Part shown: piece by piece, positions 37,232-46,621 of the stretch
How the letters are laid out: each line of letters starts with the position of its first letter
How positions within the stretch are numbered: position 1 is the first letter of the stretch
NCBI RefSeq assembly: GCF_009683175.1
Contig: NZ_WKKW01000001.1
Location: forward strand, 868,001 to 932,000
Direction of reading: 5' to 3'
DNA from: Bifidobacterium asteroides
GTDB lineage: Bacteria > Actinomycetota > Actinomycetes > Actinomycetales > Bifidobacteriaceae
Length of the DNA stretch: 64,000 bases
The notes under the pieces: generated by a model
What the model was told of the DNA's origin: nothing
Database searches by the model: none
The model's input: only the letters and a program-made list of their open reading frames with translations
Position numbers and translations under genes: made by a program

Positions 37232-37813
37232 ATGCTGCTCAGCGACCATGACATCCTGGACGCCCACGAGGCAGGGCACTTGAATCTGGACCCGTGGACG
37301 CCCGCCATGGTTCAGCCCTCCAGCGTGGACGTGCGCCTGGACCGCTACTTCCGGGTCTTCAACAACCATCAGTACACCTACGTGGATCCCGCAGAGGACC
37401 AGGGTGCACTGACCGAGCAGTTCGAGGTGCCCAAGGACGAGCCCTGGATCCTGCACCCCGGCGAGTTCGTGCTGGGATCCACTTGGGAGTACGTCAAGCT
37501 GGACTCCACCCTGGCCGCCCGTCTGGAGGGTAAGAGCTCCCTGGGACGCTTGGGCATTCTGACCCACTCCACCGCCGGGTTCGTCGACCCCGGCTTTGAA
37601 GGGCACATCACCCTGGAGCTGTCCAACGTGAGCACCCTGCCGGTCAAACTCTGGCCTGGTATGAAGATCGGTCAGATGTGCTTCTTCCAGCTCTCCTCGC
37701 CCGCCCAGTACCCTTACGGCTCCAAGCACAACGGCTCCCATTACCAGGGCCAGCGCGGTCCGACCCCCTCCCGCTCCTACATCAACTTCTACAAGGCCGA
37801 CGTCTCAGACTAA
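37232..37813 (+). CDS. dcd: dCTP deaminase (probably bifunctional dCTP deaminase/dUTPase)
   Basis: A 193-residue cytoplasmic enzyme. The core block [19 protein letters not shown] and the following [15 protein letters not shown] are near-identical to the Mycobacterium tuberculosis enzyme, which both deaminates dCTP and hydrolyses the dUTP formed. The C-terminal lid [13 protein letters not shown] is present. Bifunctionality here is inferred from that resemblance. AAAGGAG lies 10 bases before the ATG. It is a stand-alone gene between the parS region and the glycosidase locus. Confidence 0.93.
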   Translation: MLLSDHDILDAHEAGHLNLDPWTPAMVQPSSVDVRLDRYFRVFNNHQYTYVDPAEDQGALTEQFEVPKDEPWILHPGEFVLGSTWEYVKLDSTLAARLEGKSSLGRLGILTHSTAGFVDPGFEGHITLELSNVSTLPVKLWPGMKIGQMCFFQLSSPAQYPYGSKHNGSHYQGQRGPTPSRSYINFYKADVSD

Positions 37814-38006
37814 TCACCCTAGGCCAGGACCATAAAGGCCTGGCACCTGCATGCCTGTGTCTGCATATTCGTCGACAATCCCCAAATGCCCAGGCTGGAA
37901 GTCTGCCTTCAGCCGTCATGCTTGAAGCAAGCTCTGGCTACCCCCACTTCTCGGGACCAGATTGGCAATAAATGGCAATACCTTAATACGATGTACCCTG
38001 CCTGTT

Positions 38007-38027
38007 GACCGGCCATGATGGCCGGTC
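38007..38027. promoter_or_regulatory. Palindrome ahead of GH2 locus, candidate operator
   Basis: GACCGGCCA (38007-38015) and TGGCCGGTC (38019-38027) form a perfect 9-bp inverted repeat around TGA, 36 bases ahead of the GTG start. A TTGGCA box (37962-37967) and the direct repeat TGGCAATA (37963-37980) lie just upstream. It may be the operator of the LacI-type protein encoded at 43551-44606, or an RNA hairpin in the leader. Confidence 0.5.
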
Positions 38028-38063
38028 GGGAACTGACATCAGCGGGCAGCGAGGCGAGGCGGC

Positions 38064-41000
38064 GTGAAACTCAATCTCAACGGCATCTGGGACTTCCACC
38101 CCGACGATGGAGACCGGGGATATCCCGTCATGGTGCCCACCTGGTGGGACAGCCTGCCGGAGACCACCGGTTATCCGGCCTCCTGGAGCCGGAATCTGCA
38201 CCATGGTGTCTACCTCAGGGAGTTCTTCCTGGGTGTCCTTGACCCGAATGAGGACATGATCCTGCATCTGGATGCCCTGGCCACCCTGGGCAAGGTGTCG
38301 ATCAACACAATCCCGGTGGGGCCGTCATCCACCAAGGGCTATCTGATGACGCTGCTCCCCTATGATCTGGACGTCACCAAGGCGGTTCATGCCGGACGCA
38401 ACCAAATAAGGATTGAAATCTGGAGTGTCAAATCCCTTCCCGCCGATGCCCTGACTTCTACAGAGGGCCCCGATCGGCTGCTCTTCCCCTTCGGCACTGA
38501 GAACCTGGTCGGGCGGCTGGGGCTGGGCGGCGATGTCTGGCTCAGCAGCAAGCCCAAGAACCGCATCGAAGACCTGCAAATCATCCCCGATCTGGGCGGC
38601 GACGCCGACCCCTCCAACGACCGGCTGGAGCTCAATGCGACGCTGATCAACACCAGCGAGCGCCCATGTAATCTGCGATTCAGGGCCGAGGTACGCCCCT
38701 GGAAGGCTTCGATGTCCAAGGGCCGGACCGTGCTGGCCTTCAACCCCGTGTCCTGCTCCCTGGATCCCCGCTCCTCCAAGGTCGTCCGCCTGCAGATGGC
38801 CTGGCCGGACGCCCACTACTGGTCCCGGACCGATCCCTTCCTGTACGTCATGCAGGCTGTTCTCGACATCGATGGCCATGTGGTCGACCGTTCCCAGGAG
38901 CGATTCGGCTTCCGACAATTCCAGCGCCAGGGAGATCGGTACCTGCTCAACGGCATCCCCATCCGGTTGCGCGGCGACTCTCTCTGCCTGCTCAACCAGG
39001 GCAACCGCGACCTGATCAACGAGGCCGGCGACGCCTATGGGCTGATTCTTGACGACAACCAATCCGGTCAGGACATGACCAAGGCCTGGGTTGACGCCTA
39101 TCGACATGCCAACTTCAACATCCTGCGCAACCACATCCGCTCAGTCCCCTCGCAAGCCCTGGCCGACCGCGCCGACGAGACCGGCATGCTCCTTGAGGAG
39201 GAGACGGCCTTCTGGAATCCAGGCTCTCCAGCCAACGTGCAACTGAATCCGCCCTTCCACATGAGCTACGACCCTGAAGCCATCGGCCACTATGTCGAGT
39301 GGACGCGGCGGTGGGTGCGGGCCTACCGGAACCACCCCAGCATCGTCCTCTGGTCCACCACCAACGAGGCATGGAACCCCAAGGATGGCGACCTGCTCAT
39401 CCCAGCCCTGCAAGCGGCCGTGCATGAGCAGGACGGCACCCGGCCAGTGGTCAATGACGGCTTCAATGCCCCCATTACCGACGAGGATTCCCGCCACTAT
39501 TACGGGGGGTATCCCTCCGGCATGACCTCGGCCCCAGACATCTATGCCCTCTACGACATCGATTCGCCCCTGCCCCTGGCCGCAGGTGAGGAATTCTCGG
39601 TCTCCACCGCAGGCATCCCCCGCTACGATGGGCAGGGACGGATTACCGACATCTACCACGGCCGACTCAACGGCGATCCGGACACCATCTCCCGGGCGGA
39701 CTTCGGCCGGGAGGTCGGACGAGTGACCAGGGGCATACGGACCACGCGAGTGGTCGACTGGAAGCCTTTCTGCATTTCCGCCTTCATCTACGACAACATC
39801 GAGGCCTGCCTGGAACCGGACCGGCGCAGAATCCGCAGGGGGCTTAACCCTAAAAGGCTGCTGCGTCCCCAGTTCGATCCCTGGCGCAGCAAGGATGAAC
39901 CCTGGCAGGAGGGGCCGGCCTTTGGATATATAGCCGCATCTTTCGCTGATGTCGCAGCCTACGACAAGGAGTTCGACCGTGAACCGCGCCTGGGGCAACC
40001 TCACAGGATCTACCCGCGCGCAGTGACCAGCCAACGCACCATCATCGTCCACAATGACGAGGAGCGTGGGGGAACCGACCTTGAGCTGGTCTGGCAAGTG
40101 GCCTGGCAGCGTGGCCCAGGGGGCAGACCGGTAGTTGTCGACCGAGGGTGCCAACAGGTGCAGGTCCCATACGCCGCTTGGCGGACCGTACCCGTGACCA
40201 TCACCGTGCCCAGGGATCGGGCCAGCCAGGGGGCCCGACTCCTTCTGGTCCTGTGCGTGCGCAAGCAGGGGCGACAGGTCTTCCGGGAGGAGAACTTCCT
40301 GGGGTGGATTGACCGAGCTGCTCCGCCACGGCTGGGAACCGCGCGCCCCCGCATCGACCTGGGCCGGGTGGAATGGGTATCAAGGGAGGTCAAGCACTGC
40401 ATCCATCTGCGTCAGGAGGGCGGCGCAATGAGCGAGCGCTGGAGCGCCCAGGTCCTGGAGGATGCCGAAGGCGCCTTCAGCCTGGAAAGCATGAACGGGA
40501 ACCTGCGCCACGAGCAGGATATCTACTACACCATCAATCCCTCCGGCCTGGAACCCGGGCATCTCTACCGGGCCCGCGTGCGCTTCCAAGGGGAGCTGCA
40601 GGAGACTGCCACGGTGACGGTCACCTTCACCGCCGGACGGCGGCCTCCCCGACAGGCCCGGGCCAATCTTGCCGCAGGGGCCCGGGTCCAGGTCTCCTCC
40701 CAGACTGATCTGCCAGGGTGGACAAGGGCCGCCTTGGTCGACGGCCGTCTCGGAGTCGCCTACGACCGATTCGGCTGGTCCAGCTCCGTCGGCAACCGGA
40801 ACCGCCCGGAGTGGATTCTCCTGGAGATGCGGCAGGCTGCCACCCTGTCCCAGGTGGTCCTAGCGCCCCGGGGCCGCAATCCGTCTGGAGATGCCAGCCA
40901 ATCCAGCCAGCAGTCAGGCACCGGTTCCTTCGGCGTGGTGGAGTACGCAACCGGCAGCAGATCGACCGACCCCAACCAAGGTCAGGGCTTTCCGCTGGAC

Positions 41001-42122
41001 TTCTCCATCAGCCTTTCATCGGACGGTCGCAGCTGGACTCGGGTCTGCAGCCGCCACGACTATCCGCTGCCGGCGGACGGTAGACCGCAGGCCTTCGATT
41101 TCGCCCCAATGAGCAATATCAGGTTCATCAGAATCGAGGCAACCCGGCTGCGAGCCAACCCCTATCAGGGAGGACGGTACGCCTTGCAGCTGAGCCAGAT
41201 CATGGCCTTCTCTCGCCATCGTCTGCCGGCCATACCTGCAGCTCCCAAGAGCATCGACGCCCAGCCTCACGGACACCGCCTGCGCCTGGCTTGGCAGCAC
41301 GGACCGATCCGACACCTGGCCGACGCGCCCCGCACCACCCAGGTCCTTCTGCATGACCGAAAAGGCCGGTCCATGACCTTCCATCTGGACCGGCCTCAAG
41401 GACGGGCCGACCTGGATGAAATCCCCTTCGGCTCCTGGCGGATGATCCTGCAGGAGGGCAACTCCACGGGAATCGGCGAACCTGCGGACCCGCTTGAGCT
41501 GCATATGGGACCCCCCAAAGCCGGAAGGACCGATCCGACGTTGCCCCGGCCCAGCGACCCCCAGGTCAGCATAGACCCGGCAGACATGACCGTCCGTCTG
41601 ACTGTTGACCATGTCCCACGCGGGTTTTCAGGGTGCGAACTGACCTTGAAACCGGCTGACAATCATGGTCCCGCCCCAACCGTCTGGCTGCCCGCCGACC
41701 AACAGACCCATAGTTTCCGGCAGGTTCCGCCAGGCATCTACCGGGTCATGGCAGCCTTCACCACCGAGGATGGCCGCGTCTCGCCCACCTCTTCCCAAGG
41801 CGATCCCTTGATCCTGGGGCATGCGCCCGGGCGTCCGGCCAAACCCGGGCTGACCTCTTCCGGTAAAACCATGCAGGCATCCTGGTCCCCCCCGAACGAT
41901 GGCGGCCTCCCTCTACAGGCCTATCTGGTCACCATGCGCGAAATGGGCAGTGGGCAGAATACGAGACTGCGATTGACTGCAAAACAGACCACCCTGACCC
42001 TCGATGATCTGGCACCCGGCAAGTACACGGTCAGCGTCAGCGCCATCAACGCGGCAGGAGCCGGACCGGGATCCCCCGCCTCCCTTCCCTGCCTTATCGC
42101 CGAGGGCGACCATGAGTGCTGA
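38064..42122 (+). CDS. Large cytoplasmic glycoside hydrolase, GH2-type, with discoidin and FnIII modules
   Basis: A 1352-residue protein. Order: a sugar-binding jelly-roll domain (about 1-160), an Ig-like GH2 sandwich (about 165-290), and a TIM barrel (about 290-610) with the acid/base region SIVLWSTTNEAWN (Glu435) and the probable nucleophile region LAAGEEFSVS (Glu509 or Glu510). The 75-residue spacing equals that of Glu461 and Glu537 in E. coli LacZ. A beta-rich linker follows (about 620-875), then a discoidin/CBM32-like module (about 880-1045) and a C-terminal fibronectin type III domain (about 1265-1345). There is no signal peptide, and a stop at 38034 excludes an upstream start, so it works inside the cell. 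It starts with GTG and overlaps the GPH transporter gene by 11 bases. Which glycoside it cleaves is unknown. Confidence 0.8.
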   Translation: MKLNLNGIWDFHPDDGDRGYPVMVPTWWDSLPETTGYPASWSRNLHHGVYLREFFLGVLDPNEDMILHLDALATLGKVSINTIPVGPSSTKGYLMTLLPYDLDVTKAVHAGRNQIRIEIWSVKSLPADALTSTEGPDRLLFPFGTENLVGRLGLGGDVWLSSKPKNRIEDLQIIPDLGGDADPSNDRLELNATLINTSERPCNLRFRAEVRPWKASMSKGRTVLAFNPVSCSLDPRSSKVVRLQMAWPDAHYWSRTDPFLYVMQAVLDIDGHVVDRSQERFGFRQFQRQGDRYLLNGIPIRLRGDSLCLLNQGNRDLINEAGDAYGLILDDNQSGQDMTKAWVDAYRHANFNILRNHIRSVPSQALADRADETGMLLEEETAFWNPGSPANVQLNPPFHMSYDPEAIGHYVEWTRRWVRAYRNHPSIVLWSTTNEAWNPKDGDLLIPALQAAVHEQDGTRPVVNDGFNAPITDEDSRHYYGGYPSGMTSAPDIYALYDIDSPLPLAAGEEFSVSTAGIPRYDGQGRITDIYHGRLNGDPDTISRADFGREVGRVTRGIRTTRVVDWKPFCISAFIYDNIEACLEPDRRRIRRGLNPKRLLRPQFDPWRSKDEPWQEGPAFGYIAASFADVAAYDKEFDREPRLGQPHRIYPRAVTSQRTIIVHNDEERGGTDLELVWQVAWQRGPGGRPVVVDRGCQQVQVPYAAWRTVPVTITVPRDRASQGARLLLVLCVRKQGRQVFREENFLGWIDRAAPPRLGTARPRIDLGRVEWVSREVKHCIHLRQEGGAMSERWSAQVLEDAEGAFSLESMNGNLRHEQDIYYTINPSGLEPGHLYRARVRFQGELQETATVTVTFTAGRRPPRQARANLAAGARVQVSSQTDLPGWTRAALVDGRLGVAYDRFGWSSSVGNRNRPEWILLEMRQAATLSQVVLAPRGRNPSGDASQSSQQSGTGSFGVVEYATGSRSTDPNQGQGFPLDFSISLSSDGRSWTRVCSRHDYPLPADGRPQAFDFAPMSNIRFIRIEATRLRANPYQGGRYALQLSQIMAFSRHRLPAIPAAPKSIDAQPHGHRLRLAWQHGPIRHLADAPRTTQVLLHDRKGRSMTFHLDRPQGRADLDEIPFGSWRMILQEGNSTGIGEPADPLELHMGPPKAGRTDPTLPRPSDPQVSIDPADMTVRLTVDHVPRGFSGCELTLKPADNHGPAPTVWLPADQQTHSFRQVPPGIYRVMAAFTTEDGRVSPTSSQGDPLILGHAPGRPAKPGLTSSGKTMQASWSPPNDGGLPLQAYLVTMREMGSGQNTRLRLTAKQTTLTLDDLAPGKYTVSVSAINAAGAGPGSPASLPCLIAEGDHEC

Positions 42123-43560
42123 GTCCCTGCCCCGGTCCGCCATCCTGGGCTACGGACTGGGCGATGCCGCCAACAACGTCGGCTGGCAGATGACCAACCT
42201 CTTTCTGACCACCTACTACCTCTACTTGGGCATGGACCCCATGCTGGTGGCCGACATCTTCCTGGGAGCCCACCTCTTCCAGGCCCTGGTCTACCTGGTC
42301 GCCGGAAGAATCACCGACGGACGCGACAAAGACCGGGAGGGCGGTCTGCGGCGGCTGGTGGTCGTCTTCGGCCTGCCAATGATGATCTCCGTCACCCTGA
42401 TGTACACCATTCCGGCGAGCGCCCCCATGCCGGTGCGCATCGGCTGGGCCATCGCCACCTATCTGCTTTATCAGCTCCTTGGAGCCTTGGGCGGCGTGCC
42501 CTACGGGGCCCTGCTGGGAGCTATGACCCGGGACCCCGATGACCGCCAGCGCCTGGCGGCCTCCCGCACCTTCGGCGGAGCGGCGGCAGGGGTAATCCTG
42601 ACCTTTACCCTGGCTCCGCGGGTCAACGACATGGACCCCTCCCGCCTCTTTCTTCCGGTGGTCGCCGCCTGCTGTCTGCTGGGCTCCCTGGGCTATCTGA
42701 TCATGGCCCGGACCACCAGGGAGAGGTACCTGCCCCCGGCAGCCCCTCGCACCTCCCTGAAAGAGGACCTGCGGCTCCTGGTCGACAATCGCCCCCTACT
42801 GGTGGTCTGTCTAGCCACCCTGTTCATGACCAACCCGGTGGCCTCGCTGGCCCCGATTGTCGCCAAGGAGGTGCTGACCGTCGGCAACCCTGGTCTGACC
42901 GGACGAATCACTTTCGCCCTGACCCTGGTGGGCGTCCTTGCCGGGGTGGTTGTAGCCCCCTGCTCGCCCTGGCTGGTGCAGCGTCTGGGCAAGCGAGGCA
43001 CCTGGACCTTGGGCGGGCTGATGGTCATCGGATCCTCGCTGGCCTTCATCCTGGTCCGATCCGCCTGGCCTGCCGTCGCCTGCATAGCCTTGAACGGCAT
43101 CGGAGTGCAGGTCATCACCCCCTGCATCTGGGCCATGCAGGCGGATTCGGTCCAGTACGAGCAGTGGCGGACCGGCAACGGAAACACTGCCGGAGCCTCC
43201 ATGGCCGCCCTCAGCATCACCCGCCAGGTCGGAGCGGCCATCAATGGATGGGCGGGGCCGGCCATCCTGTCTTTCCTGGGTTACAGGCCGGGCATGAATG
43301 TTGCCCAAGATCCGGCCCTGGGCGCCAACATGCGGCTGGCTGTGGGCCTGGTACCGGCTGCCATGTTCACCATCTCGGTCCTGCTGATCCGCTGCTATCC
43401 ACTGACCGAGGAGGTCTTCGGACGCATCAGTGCCGACCTGCAGGCAGGCCGTCTACAATGCCAGTGCAGCCATATCAGGCAAGGAACGGAGCATCAGGCT
43501 TGTCCAGAAGATCCCCGGAGCCCGCACAGGGGCGGGAAAGGCACCGACGCGTGCGCATGA
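42112..43560 (+). CDS. GPH-family (MelB-like) sugar:cation symporter
   Basis: A 482-residue, 12-helix transporter. The N-terminal ILGYGLGDAANNVGWQM and the loop with TDGRDKDREGG are typical of the glycoside-pentoside-hexuronide family. The middle loop ALLGAMTRDPDDRQRLAASR is the conserved cytoplasmic motif. The start at 42112 overlaps the end of the GH2 gene by 11 bases and has GAGG 6 bases ahead, so translation is coupled. It should import the glycoside, or its oligomer, that the GH2 enzyme cleaves. A longer upstream frame from 42004 merely reads through the GH2 gene. Confidence 0.88.
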   Translation: MSAESLPRSAILGYGLGDAANNVGWQMTNLFLTTYYLYLGMDPMLVADIFLGAHLFQALVYLVAGRITDGRDKDREGGLRRLVVVFGLPMMISVTLMYTIPASAPMPVRIGWAIATYLLYQLLGALGGVPYGALLGAMTRDPDDRQRLAASRTFGGAAAGVILTFTLAPRVNDMDPSRLFLPVVAACCLLGSLGYLIMARTTRERYLPPAAPRTSLKEDLRLLVDNRPLLVVCLATLFMTNPVASLAPIVAKEVLTVGNPGLTGRITFALTLVGVLAGVVVAPCSPWLVQRLGKRGTWTLGGLMVIGSSLAFILVRSAWPAVACIALNGIGVQVITPCIWAMQADSVQYEQWRTGNGNTAGASMAALSITRQVGAAINGWAGPAILSFLGYRPGMNVAQDPALGANMRLAVGLVPAAMFTISVLLIRCYPLTEEVFGRISADLQAGRLQCQCSHIRQGTEHQACPEDPRSPHRGGKGTDACA

Positions 43561-44606
43561 TTGACGTGGCCGCAAGGGCCGGAGTGTCCCCGTCCACGGT
43601 CTCCCGCGCACTCAACAATCCCGGTCGGCTGAACTCGCAGACCGCCGACCATATCCGCTCCCTGGCCCGATCCATGGGATACCCCCTACCCGACCGTCCT
43701 CCCAGTAGGGATGCGACCGGTCCAGTCATGATCACCTTTCTGGTCCAGGACACCTCCAACGGAATCTCCTCCCAGATCCTTGCCGGCGCTCAGGAGGCAC
43801 TTCCTGAACAAGGTGCAGTCGGCATCATCGAAGCCGGAGCCGAGCTGGGGCGTACGGAAGACCTGTTGGAACAACTGGTCGGCCGTACCCACGGCATCAT
43901 TCTGGCCACTGATCAGGTCCGAGCACCGACGGCCCGGCGTCTGGGACGACACCTGCCTCTTGTGGTTCTCAACCGCCCCATGGAGGGTCTTCCCTCCGTC
44001 CTACCCGACGCCTCCACCGGCCTGGCCCAAGCCCTGGAACTGCTACGGCGGCAGGGACGACGGTCTATAGTCTACATAGCCAGCCGGGTGGGGGCCTGGT
44101 CCGACCGATCCCGCTGGGAGAGCCTGCAAGCACTCAGTCGGACTATGGGGCTGGAATGCCGACGAATGGGTCCAGTGAATCCTACTGTCCAAGGCGGCAG
44201 GCAGGCTGCCATCGCTCTGGAGCAGGAACCTCCCGATGCTGTGGTCGCCTACAATGATCTGATCGCCGCCGGGGTCATTCTGGGACTGCAATCCAAAGGA
44301 ATCACCGTGCCCGCCAGGGTCTGCGTCATCGGATTTGACAACACCATGGTCGCCCCTGTCGTCAAGCCGGCCGTAGCTACGATTCGCATACCCCGCAGAG
44401 CCATAGGACATGCCGCGGCTGATATTCTGCTGGGTCGGAAGCCCGAGACCAGGCAGTCCCGCCAACAGTCCACCCTGATTGCGCGGCTGCGCAAAGCCGG
44501 CATCCCGCCTGTTACCGAGGACCGCGGAGCCCTGACCCTGCCTACCTCGCTGATCATCCGGGACAGTCTGGGCACCTTGACTTCAAGCGCACTCGAAGGG
44601 GTATAG
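43551..44606 (+). CDS. LacI-family transcriptional regulator
   Basis: A 351-residue repressor. The DNA-binding helix-turn-helix and hinge (MIDVAARAGVSPSTVSRAL) lie at the very N-terminus, followed by a periplasmic-binding-protein-like sensor domain with VCVIGFDN and the usual end. Two starts are possible: GTG at 43551 with AAAGG 9 bases ahead, or ATG at 43557 forming ATGA with the transporter stop; the first is preferred. The N-terminus is a little shorter than usual. It is co-transcribed with the glycosidase and transporter and is likely to control them in response to a sugar, possibly via the palindrome at 38007-38027. Confidence 0.88.
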   Translation: MRMIDVAARAGVSPSTVSRALNNPGRLNSQTADHIRSLARSMGYPLPDRPPSRDATGPVMITFLVQDTSNGISSQILAGAQEALPEQGAVGIIEAGAELGRTEDLLEQLVGRTHGIILATDQVRAPTARRLGRHLPLVVLNRPMEGLPSVLPDASTGLAQALELLRRQGRRSIVYIASRVGAWSDRSRWESLQALSRTMGLECRRMGPVNPTVQGGRQAAIALEQEPPDAVVAYNDLIAAGVILGLQSKGITVPARVCVIGFDNTMVAPVVKPAVATIRIPRRAIGHAAADILLGRKPETRQSRQQSTLIARLRKAGIPPVTEDRGALTLPTSLIIRDSLGTLTSSALEGV

Positions 44607-44656
44607 CTGAACCTGCCGGAATGACCCGGCCAAGATGATGGCAAGGAGACTAACCC

Positions 44657-45409
44657 ATGGCAATCAAACAGACGGCGGGCCACGACCAGCTCGGTCGGTT
44701 CGCACCACAATTCGCCCACCTGAACGACGATGTGCTCTTCGGCCAGGTCTGGTCCCGCGAGGACGAACTTTCGGCTCGGGACCGCAGCATGATCACCTGC
44801 GCCGGTCTGATGAGCATGGGACTCTTCCCCCAGTTGAAGAGCCACATGGCCATGGCCAAGGGCAATGGCGTCACCCGCACAGAAATGGTGGCGCTGATCA
44901 CCCACCTGGCCTTCTACGCAGGCTGGCCCAAGGCATGGTCGGCCTTCGACCTGGCAAAGGAGGTCTACGGTGAGGGCCGGGACAGTGCTGCAACCCCATC
45001 CAAAGCCGGGACCGAGCCGGATTCAGGGCCCTATCCCTTGGGGGATTCGGCTGACGGTCCCAACTTCACCGGTCATGTCTGGCTGCACCGCCTGACCGAT
45101 CCGGACGCGGAATGCTCAGCCAGCAATGTGACCTTCGCACCCGGATGCATCAACCGTTGGCACACCCACCCGCATGGCCAACTGCTCATCGTCACCGCCG
45201 GGCTGGGGTGGGAGCAGGAGGAGGGCCGTCAGCCCCGCAGACTGGAACCCGGCGATGTGGTCTTCTGCCCGGCAGGCGTCAGACACTGGCACGGGGCCTC
45301 GGGCCGGTCATCCATGGCCCACATCGCCGTCACCCCGGCATCGAAGGGACAGTCCCCGGTCGAGTGGATGGAGTTCCCGAATCCTGACCAAGTAGCCGCT
45401 CTGGGATGA
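44657..45409 (+). CDS. Carboxymuconolactone decarboxylase-like domain fused to cupin
   Basis: A 250-residue two-domain protein. Residues about 15-105 are CMD/AhpD-like (DRSMITCAGLMSMG, then MVALITHLAFYAGWPKA), without the CxxC of AhpD peroxidases. Residues about 140-230 form a cupin with metal ligands His169, His171 and Gln175 (HTHPHGQ) and His in RHWHG. Such CMD-cupin fusions are widespread but mostly uncharacterised; gamma-carboxymuconolactone decarboxylation or lactone/peroxide chemistry is possible. AAGGAG lies 8 bases ahead of the ATG. It follows the LacI gene by 50 bases and may belong to the same locus. Confidence 0.85.
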   Translation: MAIKQTAGHDQLGRFAPQFAHLNDDVLFGQVWSREDELSARDRSMITCAGLMSMGLFPQLKSHMAMAKGNGVTRTEMVALITHLAFYAGWPKAWSAFDLAKEVYGEGRDSAATPSKAGTEPDSGPYPLGDSADGPNFTGHVWLHRLTDPDAECSASNVTFAPGCINRWHTHPHGQLLIVTAGLGWEQEEGRQPRRLEPGDVVFCPAGVRHWHGASGRSSMAHIAVTPASKGQSPVEWMEFPNPDQVAALG

Positions 45410-45523
45410 CTCACACGGCCGATCCGCCCGGCCTGAACGATAAAGGTAGAGCGTTTCTTCGCCCTGCAGATATTGAGGCCGACCGACATCTGACCGGTTC
45501 CCGCCTGCCTTTACACTGAAGAC

Positions 45524-46516
45524 ATGGCTAACAAGAAAGGCCCGACCAAGGGTTCGGGCGGCAAGCACCGCAACAAACTGCGCGGCAGAGGGCCCACGCC
45601 CAAGGCCGAGGATCGCGTCTACCACAAGGCCTACAAGGCCCGGCAGGCGGCCCAGCGCAGGCAGACGGCCGACCCACGCCTGGCGGCCCGCCGCCGGGCC
45701 GACCGGTTCACTTCCGATTCCGACGACCTGGTCATCGGCCGCAACGCCGTCCTGGAAGCCCTGCGCGTAGGAGTCCCGGCCAGCCAGCTCTATCTGGCCG
45801 CCCGGATGGAACACGACGACAGGACCAGGGAAATCGTAAGGCTGGCCGGACAGGAAGGGCTCAACCTGCTGGAAGCCGACCGCCTGGAGATGAACCGCAT
45901 CGCCCGGTCCAGCAACCACCAGGGCGTGGTCCTCAAGGTACAGCCCTACCAGTACGCCTCCCTGCAGAGCCTGGTCGATAGGGCCGAGAAGCACGCGGCC
46001 GCCCTGGAAGGGGCCGACCAGGCGACCAAGGTTGCCGCCCGCCCGCTGTTCATCGCCCTGGATGGGGTCACCGACCCGCAGAATCTCGGGGCAGTGATCC
46101 GTTCAGCAGCGGCCTTCGGGGCCTCTGGTGTAATTCTGCCCGAGCGACGCAGCGCCTCGGTGACAGCCGCAGCCTGGAAGGTCTCCGCCGGAGCCGCCGC
46201 CCATCTGCGCGTGGCCCGCGTGGTCAATCTGACCAAAGCCATCCAAGGGCTCAAGGAACGCGGTTACTACGCGGTTGGCCTGGACGGCGCAGGCACCACC
46301 ACAGTAGGCGAGACAGGCTTCGAGACCGATCCGCTGGTGGTGGTCCTGGGCTCCGAAGACAAGGGGCTGAGCCGCCTGGTCCGCGAGAACTGCGATGCCC
46401 TGGCCTCCATCCCCATCTCCAGCTCGGTGGAATCCCTGAACGCCTCGGTGGCAGCTGGCATCAGCCTCTACGCCGTAGCCATGGCACGCCGACGGTCCGC
46501 CAGCCAGGCCAAATAG
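45524..46516 (+). CDS. rlmB: 23S rRNA (guanosine-2'-O-)-methyltransferase, RlmB-type (SpoU family)
   Basis: A 330-residue SPOUT methyltransferase. A basic N-terminal extension of about 65 residues, common in actinobacteria, precedes the substrate-binding domain (IGRNAVLEALR) and the knotted catalytic domain. That domain carries the three SpoU motifs: NLGAVIRSAAAFG, VVLGSEDKGLSRLV and PISSSVESLNASVAAGI. RlmB methylates G2251 of 23S rRNA; assignment to that position rather than another SpoU target is by general resemblance. The ribosome-binding site is weak. It ends against a shared terminator with the convergent DUF4032 gene. Confidence 0.9.
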   Translation: MANKKGPTKGSGGKHRNKLRGRGPTPKAEDRVYHKAYKARQAAQRRQTADPRLAARRRADRFTSDSDDLVIGRNAVLEALRVGVPASQLYLAARMEHDDRTREIVRLAGQEGLNLLEADRLEMNRIARSSNHQGVVLKVQPYQYASLQSLVDRAEKHAAALEGADQATKVAARPLFIALDGVTDPQNLGAVIRSAAAFGASGVILPERRSASVTAAAWKVSAGAAAHLRVARVVNLTKAIQGLKERGYYAVGLDGAGTTTVGETGFETDPLVVVLGSEDKGLSRLVRENCDALASIPISSSVESLNASVAAGISLYAVAMARRRSASQAK

Positions 46517-46559
46517 CCCACCAGTCAGATACCGGTAATCTGAAGACAGGCAAGCCAAA

Positions 46560-46607
46560 CGGCAAGAGTCTGCCCGCAGCATCCAGCATGCAGACAGACC
46601 CTTGCCG
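46560..46607. terminator. Hairpin between convergent rlmB and DUF4032 genes
   Basis: CGGCAAG (46560-46566) pairs with CTTGCCG (46601-46607), and GTCTGC (46568-46573) pairs with GCAGAC (46590-46595) inside. There is no clear T-run, but the location between two stop codons supports a bidirectional terminator. Confidence 0.55.
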
Positions 46608-46621
46608 CACGAACCAATCAG

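Noticed and set aside
42004-42111. N-terminal extension of the GPH transporter
   Set aside because: Proline-rich read-through of the GH2 gene in another frame; the transporter family begins at the ATG at 42112 with a suitable ribosome-binding site.
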